A DNA stretch of 64,000 bases from Diplonema japonicum. Taxonomy: Eukaryota > Euglenozoa > Diplonemea > Diplonemida > Diplonemidae. This document shows, one piece after another, positions 9,294-19,433 of the stretch. Under the pieces are notes generated by a model. That model had not been told where the DNA came from. It did not search any database and saw only the letters and a program-made list of their open reading frames with translations. The DNA lies in assembly GCA_964019335.1 (NCBI GenBank), contig OZ025712.1, forward strand, positions 437,614 to 501,613. The letters are read 5' to 3'. The position numbers were made by a program, and so were the translations under genes. Within the stretch, counting starts at the first letter, position 1. Each line of letters begins with the position of its first letter.

Positions 9294-11411
9294 ATGGCAC
9301 TTTTGGAAGGACCTTCGAAAGAAGGCGAGCCATGGGCAGAGAAGTTTCGAGATAAGGTGCGCTACGGGGACAGCCGTGAAGTGGGTGTGGAGGACTGTGT
9401 GTGGGAGTGCTTCCAGAGCACAACAGGGTTCAACGTAGGAGATGTGAAGCGTCTTGTGGAGGGAAAGATGTGCAGCAAGCAGGCTGTGGAGGAGGTCCCC
9501 CTGTCATATGGTGTCTTCGACCCGCAGAGGTTACTTGACTTCGCGAAGAGCATCAGCCACGAGACGCCCATGGCCCATGCCATTGCAGAGCTCAAGCGGC
9601 GGATGCACCACCACACTGAACTCTCCATCAGGGGCATAGACCTTGCAAGAATCACGTCAGAAGCCGACCTCGAGGCAGGCGTGCGCTCCCGTTCCAGCCG
9701 TGCTAAGATCACCGACCTCACTACTCAAAAAGAAATTATGAAACTCAAGCAATTCCTCACCACGCATACGGCCACCTCTGACGATATCCCCTCTCTCTGG
9801 ACGGACCCGAGCACCATCAGGGCTCTCCGCAAGGATCTTATTGACTACTCCAACACGCTCAGGAGCTACACCAAACTGCTCGAAGTGAGGAGCAGCTACC
9901 CACACGGCGTTCATGACGACAACGAAAACACGAAGTACAGACTGCTGCGGAGTGAAGAGGCCTCGCAACGGCTAGCCATTTCGCCTGCTGCCATCGAGTC
10001 ACGCTTGGAACGGCTGCAGCTCAGCAAGCGGAGGATATCCAAAGTTGTGAACTCCACTGCAAGCAAGTACCCCAACCTCCTCGAGATGTCCTTGTCGGGG
10101 AATCAGATCAAAGTGCTGGAGAACATGCCGCACAATCTGTCTGTGCTGCACATGTGTGGGAACCAGGTGAACCTCATCCACCCTACCGGCCTCCCGTCGA
10201 ATCTCATCCATCTAGGGCTGGCGTACAACAAACTGACCAACGTGAAGGGTCTGCAGGACGCGGGGATCCTCCGCTCGCTTGACATTTCCCACAACCTCCT
10301 TTGCGACATCGATGAGATCCAAAGGCTGCTACACGTCCTCAAGCAGCTGCAAAAGGTCGTGCTGAAGGGCAACCCCTTCACTCTGCTGCCCTACTACAGA
10401 CAGATGGTCATCAAGGACAGCTTGCTCGGGCTGAGCGTCCTCGACGACATACCCATCACACCTGAAGAGAGGAACTTTGTAGGAAGGATGCAATTCACCG
10501 GTGAGGTGTTTGGAGAAGAGAAAAAAGAAGTAGTGGTAAAGGATGGGGCAGAAGTAGGGGAACAGGAGGAACGGAAGGGGGAGGAAGACCAAGCAGATCG
10601 TGAGGTGGGCAAGGATGCTGAAAAGGAGACCCCTCCGATTCACATACGGATACACATTGAGAAGATAGAAGGACTCATCGAAAAGGAACCCGATCAGAAA
10701 GAGGAAGCCCCGCCTGTGGCAGCACCTGCGAAAGGTAAAAAAGCACCCGTCCAAGCACAGCAGGTGCAGGAAGAGCCACAAAACCAGCGGTCTATCTATC
10801 TCTACAACAACTGTACATATGGGGGTTTTAAGACTGGGGCGATAGAGGTGAAGGGGACGACAGTCAGCGTCGGGGAGAGAATCGACATGAAGGTGGTGTG
10901 CGATAAGGACCTGGCGACGTGGCTGCTTAAGGTGCACACCATTGAGGTACATGAGGTAGATGGGGAAACAGATCAATTGCTGGGTGTTGTAAACACAGAG
11001 TTCAGCCAGGCGCTGGTCTCTGCTAAGGCTGCAGATGACTGGTCAGGCCGCACGCAGAGCGTGTTCCAGCAGGAGCTCTCCCTCCAACACAACACCCTCC
11101 TCTACCACGCAAAATACCTTGAAAAGTGTAAAGCACAAACTCTCATCACGGCAATAGCCGGTGCATGTGCTATCACTGCCATACCAACCTCTCTGTCCCC
11201 CAAGCGCTCCTCGTCCATTAGGAAGAGCATCACAAACTCGGCCTCCAAACGCCCGTCAGTCCCAACCGCTCCACCCAAAGAGGAACCCCCCAAGCCCCCC
11301 CAGCATGCCGCCTTGCCCACCACCACTGTGTTCCTCCGGGTGGAGGTCAACCCCGAGGACAAGGAAGAGGATTCACCACCACCACCGACACCGAAGAAGG
11401 GAAAGAAGTGA
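9294..11411 (+). CDS. Leucine-rich repeat protein, LRRC43-like
   Basis: 705 residues, one exon. Residues about 255-395 hold five or so leucine-rich repeats closing with a cap (GNPFTLLPYYR.MVI) that strongly recalls LRRC43, a protein tied to motile cilia. The N-terminal 250 residues are helical; after about 410 comes a charged linker and then a beta-rich region with Pro-rich tail. I place the start at 9294, because AG at 9257-9258 follows a long pyrimidine tract, so an earlier ATG at 9243 would be spliced away. The family call is moderate; a generic LRR axonemal protein is the alternative. Confidence 0.7.
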   Translation: MALLEGPSKEGEPWAEKFRDKVRYGDSREVGVEDCVWECFQSTTGFNVGDVKRLVEGKMCSKQAVEEVPLSYGVFDPQRLLDFAKSISHETPMAHAIAELKRRMHHHTELSIRGIDLARITSEADLEAGVRSRSSRAKITDLTTQKEIMKLKQFLTTHTATSDDIPSLWTDPSTIRALRKDLIDYSNTLRSYTKLLEVRSSYPHGVHDDNENTKYRLLRSEEASQRLAISPAAIESRLERLQLSKRRISKVVNSTASKYPNLLEMSLSGNQIKVLENMPHNLSVLHMCGNQVNLIHPTGLPSNLIHLGLAYNKLTNVKGLQDAGILRSLDISHNLLCDIDEIQRLLHVLKQLQKVVLKGNPFTLLPYYRQMVIKDSLLGLSVLDDIPITPEERNFVGRMQFTGEVFGEEKKEVVVKDGAEVGEQEERKGEEDQADREVGKDAEKETPPIHIRIHIEKIEGLIEKEPDQKEEAPPVAAPAKGKKAPVQAQQVQEEPQNQRSIYLYNNCTYGGFKTGAIEVKGTTVSVGERIDMKVVCDKDLATWLLKVHTIEVHEVDGETDQLLGVVNTEFSQALVSAKAADDWSGRTQSVFQQELSLQHNTLLYHAKYLEKCKAQTLITAIAGACAITAIPTSLSPKRSSSIRKSITNSASKRPSVPTAPPKEEPPKPPQHAALPTTTVFLRVEVNPEDKEEDSPPPPTPKKGKK

Positions 11412-11520
11412 GAAAACAGAACGACAGTAGTTATACCTTGTATTTATCTAGTACATTTCTCCCCCCCTCTCCCCCCTACTTCATTTTTACGCCCATCTTT
11501 ATTCCAAGCACCTCAGTCTT

Positions 11521-12435
11521 ATGTCGTTTCCCTTGGGTGGTGACGCGCTGCTCTTCACGAGCAAGAACAAATGGGAGACGTGTACAATCGAGGAGCGCAC
11601 TGGCAGGAGCACCTACAATGTGACTGTAGATGGATCCAGGGTTGAGGCAAGCCAGAAGGATATGAAGCAAGTGGTGACAAAGACGCTGCGAAATGACGGA
11701 ATCCATGCAAGCGATGGGAAGCTGGTGGCACCAGGCACCAAGTATGACGGGTGGCGTGTGTACAGCATGGGGCAGGACAAGGTGGTGGCGTATCCGAGTG
11801 GAGAGGAGGGGGACTTGTACTGGCTGGTGGCGCACCTGCAGGGATTCTACGACACTGTGCAGAGCGAGGAGGATGCGTACCAGGCAGGCATGCTGTTCGC
11901 AGGGCAGCACAGCAACCTGTACAAAGCGTTAAGCACGAAGTACCCCAACAACAAGGAGGCTCTGCAGTGGCTTGACAAGTTCACCACGACCTTCCTCGAG
12001 GAGGCTATGAGGGGTATCACAAGCATGTACCCCATGTCAAAGATAGAGGCAGCCTGGAAGAAGAACGGAAACATACACACAAGGACACGGAATGACATGC
12101 ACTTCCAGTTCGATGATAATCAAAAACTGCTCTCAGTGTGGACAACTCCCATCTGCTGCTGCTTCTGCTCATGCATGGCAAGGAAGCGCACGTACCCCTA
12201 CTCCCAGATCAAGAACCTCTCTCAAAGACACCACAACACCTATGGATGCCTTGCTGAACATAACGGCAGAACGCAGTACTTCTATTACATCCAGCTGACC
12301 GGCAGCGACGATGTGCTTCTGGACCAGGGCTGCTTCTCGAAGGGTCCACCGATGAACACCTGGCTTAACCAGAGAATAGGGAAATCTGCAGAGTTGCACA
12401 CTGAAGGGCCTTACTTGGGTTCTCATCATTATTGA
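11521..12435 (+). CDS. Unknown protein with PH-like C-terminal domain
   Basis: 304 residues, one exon, ATG four bases after AG at 11515-11516. The first 50 residues look like a small SH3/Tudor-type barrel; the middle is helical. The C-terminal third contains a Cys cluster (CCCFCSC, about residues 212-218) inside what looks like a PH-fold strand pattern, followed by GRTQYFYYI and a run around GSDDV. The Cys cluster could be palmitoylated or could bind a metal. I do not recognise a characterised family. Confidence 0.75.
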   Translation: MSFPLGGDALLFTSKNKWETCTIEERTGRSTYNVTVDGSRVEASQKDMKQVVTKTLRNDGIHASDGKLVAPGTKYDGWRVYSMGQDKVVAYPSGEEGDLYWLVAHLQGFYDTVQSEEDAYQAGMLFAGQHSNLYKALSTKYPNNKEALQWLDKFTTTFLEEAMRGITSMYPMSKIEAAWKKNGNIHTRTRNDMHFQFDDNQKLLSVWTTPICCCFCSCMARKRTYPYSQIKNLSQRHHNTYGCLAEHNGRTQYFYYIQLTGSDDVLLDQGCFSKGPPMNTWLNQRIGKSAELHTEGPYLGSHHY

Positions 12436-13203
12436 ATTTTCTCTGTGCTTTTTTTCTTTCTTTTTCACAACCCCTCTTTCTTGCTATGGGGGGAAAGGGG
12501 GAAAAAAAAAGAGAAAAAAAGGGGGGAAACCGATATTTATTCCATCCCCAACGTTGTTTTTCACTAATAAAAAGTGGTTCTTTTATGACTTAGGTATTTG
12601 TTGTTCGTTTTAAAAAAAAGTTTCAAACTCTTTTATGAACGATAAATATATGGGAAAAAACGGGGGGGGCAAGACATTTATTATCTAAAACACTGGGACC
12701 TCCTTGTTCTCGCGGGCTTTCATTTTTTTAATGAAATACTGGAGCCTCAGCGTGGAAATATAAATGAAAAAAGAAGAAAAAGTCGTCCAGCGTCAGGTGA
12801 TTTTCTGGCTGGAAACAAGAAAAAAAAAAGTCCTTAGTTAGTTGTTGGAAATAATATCGGATATCGCCTCCTTTTTTAAATGTGAATGTCTCTCTCTCTC
12901 TCTCTTTTTTTTCTTTTTTTTTTTCTTTCTTTTTTTTTTCTTTTTTTAATTTTTGCTCGCAAACACTCGAGGAAAGCACGAAAAAAGATGCGACCTATAA
13001 AAAAAAAAAGAAGAAGAAACACACGCGTCCTCTGCACTCATGCACCTCGATTATATCTTTCTCTAAATTGTAACCGCCAACCAGTTACGTGTTTGTCTTT
13101 GTCGTTGTGTGGCGGTCTTTCTCATATCACCTCCCCCAGTTCTCCCATACTGTTCTTCCTATTCTCCTTTCTGACTACTGAATGCCACTCAGGAAGGGCC
13201 AAT
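12436..13203. other. Intergenic, low complexity
   Basis: A- and T-rich runs, a (CT)n stretch near 12890-12903, no convincing gene. A pyrimidine-rich segment ending in AG at 13191-13192 leads into the small gene at 13204. Confidence 0.5.
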
Positions 13204-13438
13204 ATGCGAGCAGTACTAGAAGAGACTATGAACAGCAGCCCCAAAGGGGGGAAGGTATGCTGTGTCTTTTACTCTCTTTTTACGTAAATTGCAGAACACT
13301 GTTTGTAAATTCCAGTCCATAGTAGTTGGGTGTGGGCTGCTGGTATGCGATGTGCTTGTTCATACTTCATATACTTATACACAACAGTTGCTGCTGCTCT
13401 CGATGATTTACAAAACCATCCAACCGGGTAGGAAATAA
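13204..13438 (+). CDS. Small single-pass membrane protein, three exons
   Basis: Predicted exons 13204-13254, 13295-13342 and 13388-13438, with introns of 40 nt (GTATGC...TTGCAG) and 45 nt (GTATGC...CAACAG), both in phase 0. The spliced product is 49 residues: a short polar head, then a hydrophobic segment (IVVGCGLLLLLLSMIY) and a basic tail. This is the build of a small ER or mitochondrial membrane protein (size and shape of RAMP4 or Sec61-beta), but no family signature is clear. Support comes from two matching introns and an acceptor AG at 13191-13192. Too short for ordinary ORF finding. Confidence 0.45.
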
Positions 13439-13721
13439 GTGGGCCGTTTAACTGGTGTACGAGGCCATACCATGCTGAGGCACAGCCTGCACCCTTGAGT
13501 ATGGCAGGCCGAAGGTGCAGACAGCTCTGCAAAAAGGATAGGATGTGTTAATGAAAGAGGAAGCCAACGGCGTTCCTGTTGCACTTTTCATTTCCCCCTC
13601 CCCCTGTTCATATTTGTTCTTTCTTCGTTCCTTTTCCCATATGACCTTTCTACACCCTCTGCAGTGCATGGTTGCCTTCGCCACATGATACCACTCAGGA
13701 TGCCGTGCTAGAGACACAGTA

Positions 13722-16700
13722 ATGCCTATAATATGCATCGAGCACAATCGTGAAAGTGCCATCACGGATGCGAGTGACTTCAAGAGTCTAGAGAACGAAG
13801 CGAAGCAGACCTTCGGTGTTGTTGGGGGGCGGTTCTGGGCGGTGGTGGACGGGAAGAAGATCGAAGTGAAGGGTGACGAGGGCCTCTCCAGGCTGAGCAC
13901 GTTGGTGGAGGACTGCCGCGTGGCTGTGAGCGACGGGTTCCCAATCGTCTTGGTAGAGGGGCGCTCCAGCAGAGCCTCAACGGGCTCCGTCAGCAAACAA
14001 ATGATGAGCACCCCAGACCCCCCCGCACGCAGCAGAGAGAACATTGTGTCTAGCCATGTGGCACCCCCAACGATGACAACGGCGGAGGATGTCGTGCAGC
14101 CCCAATCCTCACAGCCACGCACCATCACATCCATCACCCTCAAGATCCTCTCTGCACAGGGACTCCCCGACAAGGATGGCATCGGGCTCTCCGACCCCTT
14201 CTGCATTATCGACTTCCCCTCGCAGCCACAGCAGAAAACGCCCGTCATCGACGGGAACCTGAACCCCGTGTGGGACTACACAGCAACATACAACATGCCA
14301 GCAGGCACCACTGCAGCATCTCCAATCACAGTAAAGCTGACAGTGAAAGATGACGATACCGTCGGCAGCGACCTGCTTGGCATCACTGATATAGTGCTGA
14401 CGGATGCGCTGTTTCAAGAAAGCAGTACGAATGCAAAACAAATAACTCAAGGACTGAAGGATAACAAAGGCAAGTCGACAGGGAGCATCATGGTTGAGGT
14501 AAAGACGGTGTTGGCACCTTTGCCCAAAGCACCTGTCAAGCAAGCTGTTCCGCAGCATACAGAGCCTGCTACGCCAGTTCCGACTGCGGCCCCCGCGGCA
14601 CCATCTACGGGTGCGAGCGCAGCTCCCGCAAACCCTTCAGCTCCTTCGGGAGCTCCTGCACAGGCAGCCACACCTCCCGCAGTAATCGACTCTATCGACT
14701 TCTGCGTCCTCTCTGCCCAAGGGCTGCTCGACAGGGACGGCATAGGGCTCTCCGACCCATACTGCATCATTGACTTCCCCTCGCAGCCTCAGCAGCAGAC
14801 GCCTGTCATCGACGGGAACCTGAACCCCGTGTGGGACTACACAGCAACATACGACGTCAAGAGCCTGCTGCAAGGAGGTAGTAAAAAACCTATAGTGGTG
14901 AAGCTGACTGTCAATGACTCTGATCCTGTAGGGAGCGACCTTCTAGGTGTGTGCGAGGTCTTGCTAACACCGACTCTGTTGCAGTCTGCTGTGGGGAAAC
15001 AGAAGAAGATATCGATCCAGCTGAAAGACGAAGAAGGGCGGATAGGCAAGGCTGGTGTGATACAAGTGGGTGTGGAATGTCTCCAAGCGGTACCTGAAAA
15101 ACCTGCAGCAGCAGCTAAAGCGAAGCCACCAGTGGACTTCAAATGCCCTGAAATCATGGAAGTGACGATCGCCAAAGCCATCGACCTTGTAGACGCTGAC
15201 AGCATAGGGACCAGCGACCCTTTCGTGACTGTGGAGATGGACGGGCACCCCATGCACACCACAGCTGTCGTCGATAACACGCTTCGCCCTGTGTGGGATC
15301 ACAAGCTTGCTTACGAGCTGAAGGGCAACGTGAACCCCCTACTGAAGCTCACTGTTTACGACTCCGACCCAATTGGGAAGGACTTCTTAGGCTATGCTGA
15401 GGTACAGCTTACACCGGACATACTGCATAAGTCTCTTGATGCACCTCAGAAGGTCACATCCTTCCTCATAGGGCGACCGGGCAATGCAGAGGATGCGAAG
15501 TGGATTGAACAGAATGGCGGGAAGCACCATCAGGGGAAGATCTACGTAACTGCGACATGCATGCGGAGCCTACCCACTTCAGAGAAGATCGCAGCAGTGA
15601 AGAAGAAGGATGTTGGACCCCTTCCCGACGTGCTGAACCTCGTAGTTATCAAGGCGTCCGGCCTCAAAGACATGGACACTTTGGGGGGCAGCGATCCCTA
15701 CGCTGTGGTGGCTTGCAATGGCTTCGATCCGCAGCAGACCACTGTTATTGACGGTACCTCGGACCCTGTCTGGAACCAGCACATGGTGTACAACCTCAGC
15801 GAAGGTCGCACGCAGTACGACTTCGGTGTGACACTGTATGACTCGGACCCTGTGGGGAAGGACCTTCTCGGGGTAGTGCAGCTTAAGGTTGGTGAATCGC
15901 TGCTTTACAGCACGTTAGGAAAGTCCTCGCAGTACGTGCTGCCCGTCAAGAACGAGGACGGCAGCGACGGAGAAGGGAAGCTGTTCGTCAGCATTAGCAC
16001 AATGAGAAGCGCATCAGGGAAGGCAGACACAGGCCCCGTGAAGGGCCCGTGCCCAGACGTGATGGAGGTGGTCATCAAGAACGCCGTTGGCCTCGTGGAT
16101 CGTGACTCGTTTGGGGAGAGCGACCCTTTCGTGAGGATCGAGCTGCCTGGTCATCCTAACCACCAGACACCGGTCATCGACGGGACACTGACACCCACTT
16201 GGGGTCACAAGGTAATGTACCAGCTAAAGGGAAAAGACGAGCACAAGCTGAAGCTTACTGTCCTTGACTCCGACCCTGTAGGTGAGGATTTTCTGGGTTT
16301 TTGCGAGTTCCAGGTTACGCCACAAATCCTGCGCAGGGCCCTGAAGAGCGAGCAGAGCATGGTAGGGAAGCTGACTGTGAGGCCCTCGAATGCAGATGAC
16401 AAGAAATGGGCTGACAAACTGAAAAACCCAAAAGAGCTAGGGAGAATCTTTATCGGGTTGAATGCGATACCCAAAGCACCCAGCTTGAAGACGGGCAAGC
16501 CCAAGTGGTTATATGTGAATATCATAAAGGCAACGGGTCTTGCGGACCGGGACATGGTGGGAGGCTCCTCTGATCCACTCGTTGTGTTGGATGTTGAGGG
16601 CCAAACACCGCAGCAAACTGAGGTAGCTTCTGGGGAGGCCCCGGAGTGGAACCAGGAGCTTGCCGTAGAGATACAGCAGGGCGACACACTGCACTTCACA

Positions 16701-17612
16701 GTGTTCGATGACGACGTGACAGGTAAGGACTTCCTGGGATACGCCAGTGTGCAGGTCGTGGCAGATCACTTTTCTTCAGAGAACACGAAATTGTCGTGCG
16801 ACCTGCAACCGCGGGCGGGGAACAAATCAGATGCAAAGTTTGCAAAGAAGCAAAATGGCAGGCTAGGGAGACTATTCGTCGAGCTGAGCCCGGGCATGGC
16901 GCAGAAGCGAGTCATCGTCGAAGAGAAGACAAAGCCGAAGCCCGTGCCCGAGCCCATCAAGCCCAAACCGCAGCCGGTAGCAAGGCCAGAGCCCAAACCA
17001 GCCCCAAAGCCGAAGCCAGAGCCCAAACCGGTCCCAAAGCCGAAGCCGAAGCCGACACCCGCACCGCCAGCACCTGCACCCGTACCTGTGCCGGTGCCCA
17101 ACCCTGTCCCCGTTCCCCAGAACGGGAAGCTTGACGATGACGACGAGTTCCCTCTGAATGACGCTGCTGAGGCGGAAGCACTGAAGGAGCTGCTAAGTAT
17201 CAGCCCTGTGACACGGAGTAAGGCAGCGCTTTATGTTGGTAAAGAGTGGAAGAACTGGTCGTGGCAACAGCGCATAACAGTAGCAAGACAGGTGGCCGCT
17301 GGTGCCACCATCGATCATACAAGCATGCATGCATCTCCCTCTGCTGTGCTGAAGCCTTCAGATGAAGAGCGAGTACTGCAGAAGAAATTCGACAGATTGT
17401 GGGGAGCAGGCACAGTACCACGACCACCGAGCCCTACACGGATCGATAAAATTGTGGAAGAGAGAAGAACCCAAGCACTGCGGGACTTAGAGGAAGAAAG
17501 GGCACGGAGAGAACTGCTTGAGGTGTGCAAGAATACACACAACAACACAACACAGGTGACAACGCGCAAGACGAATGGGCCGCAAGTACCAAAACGCAAG
17601 ACAGCATGGTGA
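13722..17612 (+). CDS. Giant protein with six C2 domains
   Basis: 1296 residues, one exon. Residues 1-80 resemble a ubiquitin-like fold. Six C2 domains follow at about 133-262, 323-455, 478-616, 637-761, 780-917 and 928-1060. Each has the core pattern GL.D.D..G.SDP, then a D-x-D-type loop near PVW and a DSDP-type loop, so most Ca-binding aspartates are kept. The sixth is the most divergent. A Lys-Pro-rich linker (about 1070-1133) leads to a charged helical tail. Such tandem C2 proteins tether or deform membranes in response to Ca (compare ferlins, extended synaptotagmins), but no membrane segment is seen here. Pairwise similarity of the domains suggests internal duplication. Confidence 0.88.
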   Translation: MPIICIEHNRESAITDASDFKSLENEAKQTFGVVGGRFWAVVDGKKIEVKGDEGLSRLSTLVEDCRVAVSDGFPIVLVEGRSSRASTGSVSKQMMSTPDPPARSRENIVSSHVAPPTMTTAEDVVQPQSSQPRTITSITLKILSAQGLPDKDGIGLSDPFCIIDFPSQPQQKTPVIDGNLNPVWDYTATYNMPAGTTAASPITVKLTVKDDDTVGSDLLGITDIVLTDALFQESSTNAKQITQGLKDNKGKSTGSIMVEVKTVLAPLPKAPVKQAVPQHTEPATPVPTAAPAAPSTGASAAPANPSAPSGAPAQAATPPAVIDSIDFCVLSAQGLLDRDGIGLSDPYCIIDFPSQPQQQTPVIDGNLNPVWDYTATYDVKSLLQGGSKKPIVVKLTVNDSDPVGSDLLGVCEVLLTPTLLQSAVGKQKKISIQLKDEEGRIGKAGVIQVGVECLQAVPEKPAAAAKAKPPVDFKCPEIMEVTIAKAIDLVDADSIGTSDPFVTVEMDGHPMHTTAVVDNTLRPVWDHKLAYELKGNVNPLLKLTVYDSDPIGKDFLGYAEVQLTPDILHKSLDAPQKVTSFLIGRPGNAEDAKWIEQNGGKHHQGKIYVTATCMRSLPTSEKIAAVKKKDVGPLPDVLNLVVIKASGLKDMDTLGGSDPYAVVACNGFDPQQTTVIDGTSDPVWNQHMVYNLSEGRTQYDFGVTLYDSDPVGKDLLGVVQLKVGESLLYSTLGKSSQYVLPVKNEDGSDGEGKLFVSISTMRSASGKADTGPVKGPCPDVMEVVIKNAVGLVDRDSFGESDPFVRIELPGHPNHQTPVIDGTLTPTWGHKVMYQLKGKDEHKLKLTVLDSDPVGEDFLGFCEFQVTPQILRRALKSEQSMVGKLTVRPSNADDKKWADKLKNPKELGRIFIGLNAIPKAPSLKTGKPKWLYVNIIKATGLADRDMVGGSSDPLVVLDVEGQTPQQTEVASGEAPEWNQELAVEIQQGDTLHFTVFDDDVTGKDFLGYASVQVVADHFSSENTKLSCDLQPRAGNKSDAKFAKKQNGRLGRLFVELSPGMAQKRVIVEEKTKPKPVPEPIKPKPQPVARPEPKPAPKPKPEPKPVPKPKPKPTPAPPAPAPVPVPVPNPVPVPQNGKLDDDDEFPLNDAAEAEALKELLSISPVTRSKAALYVGKEWKNWSWQQRITVARQVAAGATIDHTSMHASPSAVLKPSDEERVLQKKFDRLWGAGTVPRPPSPTRIDKIVEERRTQALRDLEEERARRELLEVCKNTHNNTTQVTTRKTNGPQVPKRKTAW

Positions 17613-17721
17613 TTTTATTTGTTTATGTCTAGTTAGTAAATTTGTACGATTGCGTACTTTGTAATATTTATTTTACCGTTGCCCGCATGGTGGCTGCTAC
17701 TGTTTTAGGGAACATAGTAAG

Positions 17722-17985
17722 ATGGTCCGGATTGCGCCAAAGGCACCACCCAAAAGGGGTTTGGTGATGGGGACGCTGTGGTTTTTGCTGAAGATGGTGG
17801 CGCTCTTTGTACTTCTCGCTTTCGTCATTTCGTTCGTGAAGGTTGGCTTCTGTTCCATGTATGTTGCCTATTTTTCTTTTCACGTTGTATGACACCACAG
17901 AACCGCCGCCGAGACATCGCTGTTCCCCGATCCCAGCAAGGAAGAGTCGCCGTACCAGGTCTTCGTCGACTGTGTCATGAACTAG
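17722..17985 (+). CDS. Small single-pass membrane protein, two exons
   Basis: Exons 17722-17858 and 17901-17985, intron 17859-17900 (42 nt, GTATGT...CACAG). The product is 73 residues: basic N-terminus, one strong hydrophobic segment (about residues 16-40), then an acidic tail ending ...VDCVMN. AG at 17707-17708 lies 13 bases before the ATG. I cannot assign a family. Without splicing the frame would run into a different tail, so the intron matters; it fits the local consensus. Confidence 0.6.
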
Positions 17986-18099
17986 GGGTTAAGGCCAGCA
18001 GTTAGTGTAATGAGACCTCTAGCCCCCCTTATGAGAAGGGATGTTACAGTGTTTGTGCTCGTGCATCACACAGCCACACAGCACTCAGGAGGGGTCGAT

Positions 18100-19362
18100 A
18101 TGTCGGAACCAACAAAAAAGAGGAAGACAGATGATGGGAAGAAGAAGAAAGAAGTACCAAGCGTGAATCCCAGTGGAGGGTGCGACGTGTGGCTGCCGAA
18201 GAAGAACAGGTTCTGCAGATTCGAGAAGAGCACCGGACGGTACTGCGGGCACCACATCGAGGAGCGAGTGCCTTGTCCTGTGAACCCGAACCACACAATC
18301 AAGCGCGACCAGTTAGATGAGCACGTCATCGTGTGCAGCGACAGGCACATGCTGCCCCCGGAAGACGAACCCTACTATGAAAAGGGTGTCAATGAAGGCA
18401 TCAAAGGAGAAAACCCCCCAAAGAGGCCCCAGTCCACTGTTACCCTTACACCCGATTTGCTCGAGCAGCAGGTGATTGAGATCATTGAAAGTTTCACTTT
18501 GCCGTCTGACATCGAAAACTGCCGTTACACGTGGCCGCCTGGCGGAGCGGTGGAAGAAAAGGACGAGACAGCCGGCAATGATGACAATCTCAAACACGAC
18601 GAGAAGCACGAGCACCAGATAGGATCTCTGTTGGGCCACTTACACGCTGAAGGAGTTCTCCCAAGCAGGAGTGTGTCTGTAAAATTGAAAGGCCCTGTTG
18701 ACTGTGAGAAGGCCGAGGCAGAGGGCGAAAACGAGGGTGAGAGTGAGAAGTACAGGTACATGGAGTTCGGGGCAGGGAAAGGTGCCCTGTCTGTTTCGAT
18801 CGCGCGAGTGCTGTACGGCGAGGGAACAGAGGGTGGCAAGATAGTCCTGATCGATCGGTCCAATTTCCGGAGGAAGTGCATCCACCCTAATCTAGACAGG
18901 GTTTTCATTGATCTGCGTGACCTAAAGCTTCAGACACTCATGGGCACCGCCAAGCCCGTGGTGGGCTTCTCCAAACATCTGTGTGGCGTAGCAACAGACT
19001 ACACTCTATCCTGCTTCTTAAACTCCCCCGATGTTCCCTTAGCGTGCTTGTCGATCGCCCTCTGTTGCCACCATCGGTGCATCTACAAAGACTACATCAA
19101 CAGACCCTTCCTCACAGCGCTGGGGATCTACGACGAGCACTTCAAAATGCTCACTAAGATCTCGTCTTGGGCCGTTGACGGCGGCGGGAGAACTGAGGTC
19201 GAGTCGCATAAGACAAAGCTCGGGAGGAAGGCAAAACGGTTGCTAGACTTCGGCAGAATGCAGAAGATGACTGAACAAGGCTACAAGTGCAAGCTGCTGC
19301 ACTACATCGACACCCGCCATACACCTGAAAACTGCCTCATGCTTATCAGTAAGACGTCTTAG
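18100..19362 (+). CDS. TRMT13: tRNA 2'-O-methyltransferase TRM13
   Basis: 420 residues. TRM13 methylates the 2'-OH of nucleotide 4 in the acceptor stem of certain tRNAs. Seen here: a Lys-rich start, a Cys-rich zinc finger, then a CHHC finger with the exact spacing C-x5-H-x9-H-x3-C, both diagnostic for TRM13. The Rossmann methyltransferase part has the SAM loop EFGAGKGALS, the family motif SKHLCG, and a conserved ALCCHHRC. The start at 18100 follows an AG at 18087-18088; an in-frame ATG at 18010 would add 30 residues with no family likeness. Only 42 nt separate the stop from the acceptor of the next gene. Confidence 0.92.
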   Translation: MSEPTKKRKTDDGKKKKEVPSVNPSGGCDVWLPKKNRFCRFEKSTGRYCGHHIEERVPCPVNPNHTIKRDQLDEHVIVCSDRHMLPPEDEPYYEKGVNEGIKGENPPKRPQSTVTLTPDLLEQQVIEIIESFTLPSDIENCRYTWPPGGAVEEKDETAGNDDNLKHDEKHEHQIGSLLGHLHAEGVLPSRSVSVKLKGPVDCEKAEAEGENEGESEKYRYMEFGAGKGALSVSIARVLYGEGTEGGKIVLIDRSNFRRKCIHPNLDRVFIDLRDLKLQTLMGTAKPVVGFSKHLCGVATDYTLSCFLNSPDVPLACLSIALCCHHRCIYKDYINRPFLTALGIYDEHFKMLTKISSWAVDGGGRTEVESHKTKLGRKAKRLLDFGRMQKMTEQGYKCKLLHYIDTRHTPENCLMLISKTS

Positions 19363-19433
19363 TGAATCATCATAGATAGCAGTGCCACTACTTAACTCAT
19401 ACAGGAAATGAAAAAAAGTCAAGACCAGGCACC

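Noticed and set aside
13182-13254. Alternative start at 13182 for the small membrane protein
   Set aside because: It lies before the acceptor AG at 13191-13192 and leads to a stop soon after splicing.
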